Position numbers and translations under genes: made by a program. Of a DNA stretch of 10,577 nt, positions 6,029 through 10,577 are shown piece by piece (within the stretch, counting starts at the first letter, position 1; each line of letters begins with the position of its first letter). Under the pieces are notes generated by a model. It saw nothing but the letters and a program-made list of their open reading frames with translations, searched no databases and was not told the origin of the DNA. The DNA comes from Lachnospiraceae bacterium UBA1251 (lineage in GTDB: Bacteria > Bacillota > Clostridia > Lachnospirales > Lachnospiraceae): contig DBVZ01000090.1 in assembly GCA_002308255.1 (NCBI GenBank), positions 1 through 10,577 of the forward strand, read 5' to 3'.

Positions 6029-6733
6029 ATGCAGCTCACCGATCATCTGTTTCTTCTGACCGGCGCCGGCTACGGTCAGGTCGGCAATGCCTATGCCGTC
6101 CTGAGCGAAGAACGGCTGACCCTGATCGACGCGGGCAAGGACGACGCGTCTCTTGAGATCATGCTGGACAACCTGGTTCTGCATCATCTCGACCGGTATC
6201 CGGTCACCGATGTCCTGCTCACGCATATGCACAACGATCACAGCGGGAACGCCTGGTACTGGCAGGAAAAAGGCGCGAAGATCCGGATGAGCGAATCGGA
6301 CGCATCCGGCCTTGCGTCGGGCGGCATCCGCGTCAACGACTACGGACTTTTCCCGTTCCACACCTGCATGGCAGACGATTATCTGGAAGATGACGTACCG
6401 GTCACGCTGAACGGCGTCACATTCAGACCGCTCCTCATGCCGGGGCACACGAACGGATCCATGTTCTTTCTTTTTGAGATCGACGGATTCGCCTGCTGCG
6501 CGACGGGAGACACGGTCATTCCCGTTCCCGGAGAATTTGACCGCGGTTTCGAGGCATCTTTCGGCTGGAAGGGCAGTTCGGAGATGGACAACGAAAAACT
6601 GTTTCAGACCCTGGAGAGGGCACTGCAGATCCGCTGCGACATCCTGCTCGGCGGTCACGGCATACCGGTCATGCGCGCCGGGGACGAAGTACTGAAACTG
6701 GCACTGCGCACCGCATACATGACACTGCGATAA
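6029..6733 (+). CDS. Metallo-beta-lactamase-fold hydrolase
   Basis: I place the start at ATG 6029 because GAGGGA lies 7 bases upstream; an in-frame TTG at 6014 would add five residues. The product has 234 residues and no signal peptide, so it is cytoplasmic. The family metal ligands are visible in order: HMHNDH (His66, His68, Asp70, His71), His140 in MPGHTNGS, Asp161 in TGDTV and His210 in GGHG. This is a complete two-metal site, normally zinc. The fold serves thioesterases (glyoxalase II), lactonases and other hydrolases, and no motif here fixes the substrate. It may share a transcript with the lipoprotein gene that follows, because the 124-base gap is mostly filled by repeat pair C. Confidence 0.9.
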   Translation: MQLTDHLFLLTGAGYGQVGNAYAVLSEERLTLIDAGKDDASLEIMLDNLVLHHLDRYPVTDVLLTHMHNDHSGNAWYWQEKGAKIRMSESDASGLASGGIRVNDYGLFPFHTCMADDYLEDDVPVTLNGVTFRPLLMPGHTNGSMFFLFEIDGFACCATGDTVIPVPGEFDRGFEASFGWKGSSEMDNEKLFQTLERALQIRCDILLGGHGIPVMRAGDEVLKLALRTAYMTLR

Positions 6734-6740
6734 TAAATCA

Positions 6741-6834
6741 GTGAGTCGGGGGACGTATCTCCTGACTCACCCTCATAGATTCAGCAGCTCAGTTTAAACA
6801 AAACGTGAGTCAGGAGATACGTCCCCCGACTCAC
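6741..6834. repeat. Paired palindromic repeat C
   Basis: The arms 6741-6770 and 6805-6834 are perfect inverted copies, identical to those of pairs A and D, around a 34-base centre of mostly different sequence. The pair begins 8 bases after the hydrolase stop and ends 8 bases before the ribosome site of the lipoprotein gene. The plus-strand arm is followed by CCTCATAG, not a T-run, so it is less likely to terminate transcription than pair D. Confidence 0.9.
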
Positions 6835-6857
6835 CCGTTAAGAAGGAGGGAACCACT

Positions 6858-8297
6858 GTGAAAAAGAGAAACCTGTTAACGATCGTCCTGATTCTTTCAC
6901 TGGTCCTGTCACTGGCAGCCTGCGGAGGATCTGCCGCGCCGAAGGATTCGGGAGAGCAGACTGCCGCGGCATCCGAAGAGGCTAAACCGGACGAAAAGCC
7001 GGCGGAAGCAAAAGAAGAGACGAAGGAAGAAACAAAGGAGGAAGCAAAGGAAGAAACCGAAGCATCTTTTCAGCAGATGGATGTTGCGGAAGAGTTCAAA
7101 TATGAATACGACGATGACATCGTTCTCATGGAAACGGAAAATGTCCGGATCACCGCAAAACGTCTCACTTATAAAAAGACGGATAACGGGATGGTCCTGG
7201 ATTTTACTGCCGGTATCCAGAATTTCACCGATGACGTGATCAAGGCAAAGACCAACTGGAACACAACGGAGGATCATATCAAAGGAGGCAATGCCAAAAG
7301 CGATGCAGGCGACAAAGGTAACTTCCGGCTGGCGGGACTGTATGACTGGAACGGCCTTATGGGCGAGACAGAAGACTGTTATCAGGGAACGTGTCAGATG
7401 ACGATCACGAGCAAGGATCAGGTGATCGATACTGTGCAGTTTGACTGGTACACGTCGAAGAAGACACCGTTCGTAAATGTTGAGGTCGGTGCGCAGTTCG
7501 GGTCCGACGAGGAGGAACCCGGAGAGACGGAGCCGCAGACAGCCGAAAAAACCGATGAAGAGATACGAGTAAATTTCTATTTTCTGAATTCGGATAATAC
7601 TGCCCGGAGCATGATTTTAGATGTCGCTTCTGAATTGGGAAAGGAAGGAATCGCTTTCAAGGAGGAAGAGTATCCCGTCTTCGATCCGATTGATCATCTG
7701 ATGCACGAAAGCAGCCCGGACGTGAGTTTGTGCGTATCCAACAGCATCCAGATGCAGGACGATGCAGTGAGTCCTGTAGGATATTTGACCTGCACACCCA
7801 TTAATCTCTTCTCTTCGAAGTATCAATCCCCCGAAGAGATTCAGAAAGAAGACCTGGTCGTTCTTTATAACATGGATGTCCTGAAGAACCCGCGCGTTCA
7901 GACGATCCTGGAAGCGGCGGGGCTGATCAGGCTGAAGAACGGTCCGTCAGCGGAACTTAAAGAAGATGAGATCGAATATCTGGCGGATATCAGGAGTGCA
8001 GATGATTATTCTGCGATCATGCAAAGCCTTCCCGATTTCGGAGCAGTTCTTCTGCCCGGAACTGCGAAGGCAATCGGAATGGAACCCATTTTCGAGGATC
8101 CGACAGCTGAAAAAACAGAATACTGGAATGCGCTTATTGCCCGCACCGAGGATCTTAAAGACCCCGCTAAGCTTGCCGTCATTGAAAAAATCGTGAATGC
8201 TTTCCATTCTCAGTATGTTCTTGAAACAATGAGAATGGTAGATGCTAATTTCGAGCCGGTCGGCTGGGATATCGATCTGATCAGTCAGTACAAATAA
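6858..8297 (+). CDS. Lipoprotein: Ig-like domain fused to divergent NlpA/MetQ-type binding domain
   Basis: The GTG start has AAGGAGGG 7 bases upstream. The product has 479 residues. A signal peptide ends in LAAC with Cys22 as the lipidation site. A Lys/Glu-rich linker (about 40-68) contains four KEE(T/A) units. Residues about 85-210 look like the beta-rich domain of DUF4352-type lipoproteins (VRITAKRLTYKKTDNGMVL, then a GIQNFTDD strand). An acidic linker leads to residues about 235-479, which follow the NlpA/MetQ pattern: SSKYQSPEEI, an L-rich NPRVQTILEAAGLIRLK stretch and KLAVIEKIVNAFHSQYV near the end. MetQ binds D/L-methionine for an ABC importer, but no importer genes are adjacent. The fusion is unusual, and the ligand may have changed. 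It is anchored outside the membrane. Confidence 0.8.
   Translation: MKKRNLLTIVLILSLVLSLAACGGSAAPKDSGEQTAAASEEAKPDEKPAEAKEETKEETKEEAKEETEASFQQMDVAEEFKYEYDDDIVLMETENVRITAKRLTYKKTDNGMVLDFTAGIQNFTDDVIKAKTNWNTTEDHIKGGNAKSDAGDKGNFRLAGLYDWNGLMGETEDCYQGTCQMTITSKDQVIDTVQFDWYTSKKTPFVNVEVGAQFGSDEEEPGETEPQTAEKTDEEIRVNFYFLNSDNTARSMILDVASELGKEGIAFKEEEYPVFDPIDHLMHESSPDVSLCVSNSIQMQDDAVSPVGYLTCTPINLFSSKYQSPEEIQKEDLVVLYNMDVLKNPRVQTILEAAGLIRLKNGPSAELKEDEIEYLADIRSADDYSAIMQSLPDFGAVLLPGTAKAIGMEPIFEDPTAEKTEYWNALIARTEDLKDPAKLAVIEKIVNAFHSQYVLETMRMVDANFEPVGWDIDLISQYK
7011..7058 (+). repeat. Four 12-bp units coding KEET/KEEA
   Basis: Residues 52-67 of the lipoprotein are KEET-KEET-KEEA-KEET, encoded by four 12-base units that differ mainly at third positions. 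This in-frame tandem repeat forms a charged helical or flexible spacer between the lipid anchor and the folded domains. It could vary in copy number between strains. Confidence 0.8.
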
Positions 8298-8302
8298 AAC
8301 AA

Positions 8303-8341
8303 GTGAGTCGGGGGACGTATCTCCTGACTCACTCTTTTTTT
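8303..8341 (+). terminator. Intrinsic terminator formed by the first arm of pair D
   Basis: The 8303-8332 hairpin, with about 13 pairs including two G-U, is followed by TC and seven T residues (8335-8341). It begins 6 bases after the lipoprotein stop codon. This is a textbook intrinsic terminator built from a repeat arm. Confidence 0.8.
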
Positions 8342-8398
8342 AAACTATTCGGCTCAGGCAAAATGAGAGTGAGTCAGGAGATACGTCCCCCGACTCAC
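8303..8398. repeat. Paired palindromic repeat D
   Basis: The arms 8303-8332 and 8369-8398 are perfect inverted copies around a 36-base centre. The centre contains TTCGGCTCAGGCAAAA (8348-8363), 15 of 16 bases identical to pair A. The pair separates the convergent lipoprotein gene (ends 8297) and DUF434 gene (ends 8427). Confidence 0.9.
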
Positions 8399-8432
8399 TC
8401 TCCGACTCACCCCAACTCACCCCAACTCATCC
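8399..8432. repeat. Decayed tandem copies of the repeat end (ACTCACCCCA units)
   Basis: Directly after pair D, the end CGACTCAC recurs at 8403-8410. It is followed by 10-base steps, ACTCACCCCA, ACTCACCCCA and ACTCATCCCC. The stop codon of the DUF434 gene (8427-8429, minus strand) lies in the last unit. It looks like slippage or partial duplication of the repeat edge. Confidence 0.7.
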
Positions 8433-9128
8433 CCAGACCCGAAGCCCGCTCTTTTTCTTTTCTTTCAGGCACACCCCGGTCAGATTGACCCAGCTTTTGC
8501 AGCGGTCAAGAATAATGGAATCCGACGTGATGACGTTTTCCTTATCATACAGTGCCCTGTCCACATCCTTCAGGATCTGAATGTCCGGTTCAAAAGAGAA
8601 GGACTCCCCGACCTCCGCGATCAGCGTTTTCAGCCGGCCGGAGTTCGATACCGGCTCATCGAGAAGAATAGCTGCCTTGCGGATACCGGCCGACTGAAGC
8701 GTCCGGAACATGATCCGGACCGCTTCCTCCGTTTCGGGAATCACCCGGTAGGTTCCCCGCAGCGCGGCGAGATCCCGGATCGTCCCGTCCATACACGTAA
8801 AAAGGATCGAATCGCTGAGCATGACTTCCAGCGTAATGATCGTATTGAAGCCGTCGATCCGGACTTCCTTCCCGGAAAGTGCGTCAAGGGGGATATTCCG
8901 GTCAGCGCGTCCCGCGAGCTGTTCGTCTGTCGCAAGACTCCGCATGACAGCCAGACGCTGCCGCTCGGAAAGCATGAAATGATTCCCGACAAAAGTTGCC
9001 GCCTGCTTCAGATCATATCCTTCATTGATCAGATAACGGATATGACGGGAAGCTTTCCGTAAGAGAGAAATCGCTTCCGGAGAGAAATTTTTTTCATCGT
9101 CCGGCACATAGCCGCGTTTTGCGTTCAT
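8427..9128 (-). CDS. DUF434-domain protein (COG2454-like)
   Basis: The ATG at 9128 follows the GNAT stop by 15 bases; its ribosome site (GGGG, about 8 bases upstream) is weak, so coupling to the upstream gene is likely. The product has 233 residues. Residues 16-65 match the DUF434 pattern: LRKASRHIRYLINEGY, then VGNHFMLSERQR. Residues 89-208 match the domain that usually follows it (DUF5616): RIDGFNTIITLE (90-101), CMDGTIRDL (112-120), LLDEPVSNSG (155-164) and TSDSIILD (201-208). The spaced acidic residues Asp92, Asp119, Asp157, Asp203 and Asp208 look like a metal site, reminiscent of PIN/NYN nucleases, but this is my inference. The family has no established function that I know of. The final residues, KKKSGLRVWG, run into decayed repeat DNA, so the native C-terminus may have been altered. 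Confidence 0.85.
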   Translation of the reverse strand: MNAKRGYVPDDEKNFSPEAISLLRKASRHIRYLINEGYDLKQAATFVGNHFMLSERQRLAVMRSLATDEQLAGRADRNIPLDALSGKEVRIDGFNTIITLEVMLSDSILFTCMDGTIRDLAALRGTYRVIPETEEAVRIMFRTLQSAGIRKAAILLDEPVSNSGRLKTLIAEVGESFSFEPDIQILKDVDRALYDKENVITSDSIILDRCKSWVNLTGVCLKEKKKSGLRVWG

Positions 9129-9143
9129 GAAAATGCCCCGTTC

Positions 9144-9635
9144 TCAATCTTTTGACAGATCTGTCAATGTATCTCCGGCAGCACGGTAAGCGGTCCAGTC
9201 ATCCAGCGGCTTCGCGCCGAGGGACAGATAAAAATCAATACTCGGCTGATTCCAGTCGAGACAGCTCCACTCGAGCCGCCCGCAGCCGCGGGAGACCGCG
9301 ATCTGTGCCAGTTTTTTCAGGGTGGCTTTCCCATATCCCTTTCCGCGGTATTCCGGCAGGATATACAGGTCCTCCAGGTAAATGCCGGCTCTGCCGAGAA
9401 ACGTGGAAAAGTTATGGAAGAACAGCGCAAATCCGACCTCTCTGCCATCCGCGCAGGCAAAAAGGACTTCGGCTTTCTTCTTTTCAAACAGCCATTCCCG
9501 AAGCAGTTCTTCTGTCGCAACGACGTCGGAGGACATGTGTTCATAGGCGGCCAGTTCTTTGATAAAATACAGGATCAGACCGCAGTCGTCCTCCCGTGCC
9601 TCTCTGAAAGTAAATGTTTCCGTCAATGAGCTCAT
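9144..9635 (-). CDS. GNAT acetyltransferase of the spermidine/thialysine N-acetyltransferase type
   Basis: I place the start at ATG 9635, with GGAGGA about 8 bases upstream and an ATGA overlap with the preceding stop. An earlier ATG at 9710 lies inside that gene. The product has 163 residues, close to human SAT1 (171). Matching stretches are IKELAAYEHM (25-34), the acetyl-CoA loop RGKGYG (97-102) after YLEDLYILPEY, and WNQPSIDFYLSLGA near residues 128-141. Glu88 and the Tyr of IDFY correspond to the residues proposed as catalytic in SSAT. It should transfer acetyl from acetyl-CoA to an amine such as a polyamine or a lysine analogue. The exact substrate is not shown by the sequence. It is third in a four-gene operon. 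Confidence 0.87.
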   Translation of the reverse strand: MSSLTETFTFREAREDDCGLILYFIKELAAYEHMSSDVVATEELLREWLFEKKKAEVLFACADGREVGFALFFHNFSTFLGRAGIYLEDLYILPEYRGKGYGKATLKKLAQIAVSRGCGRLEWSCLDWNQPSIDFYLSLGAKPLDDWTAYRAAGDTLTDLSKD

Positions 9636-10339
9636 TCGTGTTCCTCCGGGATTGTCTGAAAATCGGTTCCGGCAAAGGAAAGAAGGTACAGAAGCATCTC
9701 TTCCCCGCACTTTTCGCGGAAATCCTGTTCGACCTGCTTGGTGACCGTCATGCCCTCTTCGCCGAAAACAGACTGAACGGTACGTCGGAAAGCAAAATGA
9801 AGATCCGCGCAGTGATAGTCAAACGGCTTCAGATATTCCTTGCGGATGCCGTCCGGGAGGGCGGAAATGCCAGCGTTTTCCACGACATGCCGGCAGGGAA
9901 CCCCCTGGTTCAGATTTTGAGGGACCTGATAAGTAAACGAGCGGGAGAATCCGGCGGCGATCGAGGTGTCGATCACTTGGCAATAGAGATTCCCCAGTTC
10001 TGTTTCGCCCATTTCCGTGAACTGCAGGTTCCAGGGGCAGCGGGTGACCTTTTTTACGTAAATATTATCGGAAAGCGACGAGGAAGCCTGATTGGCATCG
10101 CCGCGGTCCCGCATATATTCGGTGCTGACCCACTCCTTGTACTGCAGATACGAAGACAGATCCAGAGGCTTTCCGTCCCGGATCGCCCGCATGGCCATCC
10201 GTCTTCCTCTGTTTTCTCCGTAAATGCGGGCTGCGAACAGAAATGCCTCGCGTCCGCGGTCTCCGAAAGTGTCGATGAGCCGTCTTCCCCACCGGATAAT
10301 AAGATAAGCCTGTGTTTTTTCATTAAAATCAGTATTCAT
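9632..10339 (-). CDS. L-2-amino-thiazoline-4-carboxylic acid hydrolase family protein
   Basis: The ATG at 10339 overlaps the upstream stop (ATGA), with GAGG 5 bases before it. The product has 235 residues, no signal peptide and no membrane helix. The family core is visible: RCPW (100-103), then MGETELGNLYCQVIDTSIAAGF (110-131), then GVPCRH (146-151). Cys101, Cys120, Asp124, Cys149 and His151 are the likely functional residues. The characterised member opens the thiazoline ring of 2-amino-thiazoline-4-carboxylate on the way to L-cysteine. Most family members are untested, so the real substrate is uncertain. A C-terminal part (about 160-235) containing KPFDYHCADLHFAFRR is typical of longer Clostridia members. 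It is coupled to a serine hydrolase and an acetyltransferase, suggesting a small-molecule catabolic unit. Confidence 0.8.
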   Translation of the reverse strand: MNTDFNEKTQAYLIIRWGRRLIDTFGDRGREAFLFAARIYGENRGRRMAMRAIRDGKPLDLSSYLQYKEWVSTEYMRDRGDANQASSSLSDNIYVKKVTRCPWNLQFTEMGETELGNLYCQVIDTSIAAGFSRSFTYQVPQNLNQGVPCRHVVENAGISALPDGIRKEYLKPFDYHCADLHFAFRRTVQSVFGEEGMTVTKQVEQDFREKCGEEMLLYLLSFAGTDFQTIPEEHE

Positions 10340-10577
10340 AAAAACCTCGGAAGAAGAATGTCTTCTATGAAATCCACCCGGTCAAATACAGTAGGCTTAA
10401 AGAAAGAGGAGACCGCAGCGGTGATGTTCCGGCCGGGATTCACATAGATCACATTTCCGCTGTTTCCGACCGCGGCATAGATATTTTCTTCAGGATGAAT
10501 GATCCACCAGAGACAGCCGTACTGCATTCCGCGGAAATATTTACTCTCAACCGGCCTCGGACGTGTCATGGCGGAGA
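10336..10577 (-). CDS. Serine hydrolase (beta-lactamase family), C-terminal part only
   Basis: The frame is open to the right edge (80 codons seen before the stop at 10336), so the N-terminus and the SxxK nucleophile lie outside the window. The visible end has the pattern of class C beta-lactamase-like serine hydrolases: MQYGCLWWI, then YAAVGNSGNVIYVNPGRN, then FDRVDFIEDILLP. Members cleave beta-lactams, D-amino peptides or esters; which one cannot be told from this part. An internal ATG at 10569 is not the real start. Its stop overlaps the next start (ATGA), so it heads or continues the operon running left to 8427. Confidence 0.8.
   Translation of the reverse strand, partial: SAMTRPRPVESKYFRGMQYGCLWWIIHPEENIYAAVGNSGNVIYVNPGRNITAAVSSFFKPTVFDRVDFIEDILLPRFL

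Noticed and set aside
5879..6658. Minus-strand frame of 259 codons
   Set aside because: It is the shadow of the metallo-hydrolase gene, which has all metal-binding motifs.
5047..8398. CRISPR array
   Set aside because: The 30-bp repeats are in inverted pairs at distant loci, not regularly spaced direct repeats with unique spacers, and no cas genes are present.
8303..8488. Small plus-strand ORF starting MSRGTYLLTH
   Set aside because: It is a translation of the palindromic repeat, which is open by chance and recurs in the same frame at other copies.

Overview
The window looks like a piece of a Gram-positive Clostridia chromosome, most likely Lachnospiraceae-like. The evidence is mixed-GC coding DNA, strong GGAGG-type ribosome binding sites, several GTG/TTG starts, two lipoproteins with classic lipoboxes, a BspA-type leucine-rich repeat protein, an ECF transporter S component, and small Clostridia-type proteins. 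The assignment is inference from gene content only.

Left part (1-2254, minus strand): a lipid-anchored leucine-rich repeat protein runs off the left edge. Upstream of it is a single-pass membrane protein with a proline/threonine linker and a very acidic, tyrosine-rich C-terminal tail. Between them is a cluster of five GGTCTGC heptamers.

Positions 2255-4241 (plus strand): the most interesting gene pair. A HipA-like protein kinase that lacks the HipA N-terminal subdomain overlaps by 23 bases a second gene. That second gene appears to carry a HipA N-subdomain (HipS-like) module, a DUF2442-like module and a C-terminal helix-turn-helix. The promoter region holds six TTTGAY half-sites spaced about 20 bp apart, and a 7-codon mini-ORF with a consensus ribosome binding site. 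This looks like a rearranged, split HipA/HipBST-type toxin-antitoxin or signalling system. A strong terminator closes the operon.

Positions 4262-5799 (minus strand): an ECF transporter S component with its own promoter, a small CxxC protein that may be translated from a leaderless mRNA, and a two-helix small membrane protein.

Positions 6029-8297 (plus strand): a metallo-beta-lactamase-fold hydrolase, then a large lipoprotein that joins an Ig-like domain to a divergent NlpA/MetQ-type substrate-binding domain.

Right part (8427-10577, minus strand): an operon read right to left. It contains the end of a serine hydrolase, an L-2-amino-thiazoline-4-carboxylate hydrolase-family protein, a spermidine/thialysine-type GNAT acetyltransferase and a DUF434-family protein. 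The first two junctions are ATGA overlaps.

A family of 30-bp palindromic repeats (outer arms GTGAGTC/GACTCAC) occurs seven times. Three sets are perfect inverted pairs about 95 bp long (5047-5143, 6741-6834, 8303-8398) and one is a single copy (5546-5575). They sit just after stop codons or between genes. Two of them form hairpins followed by runs of T, so they probably act as transcription terminators. They resemble REP/BIME or MITE elements.
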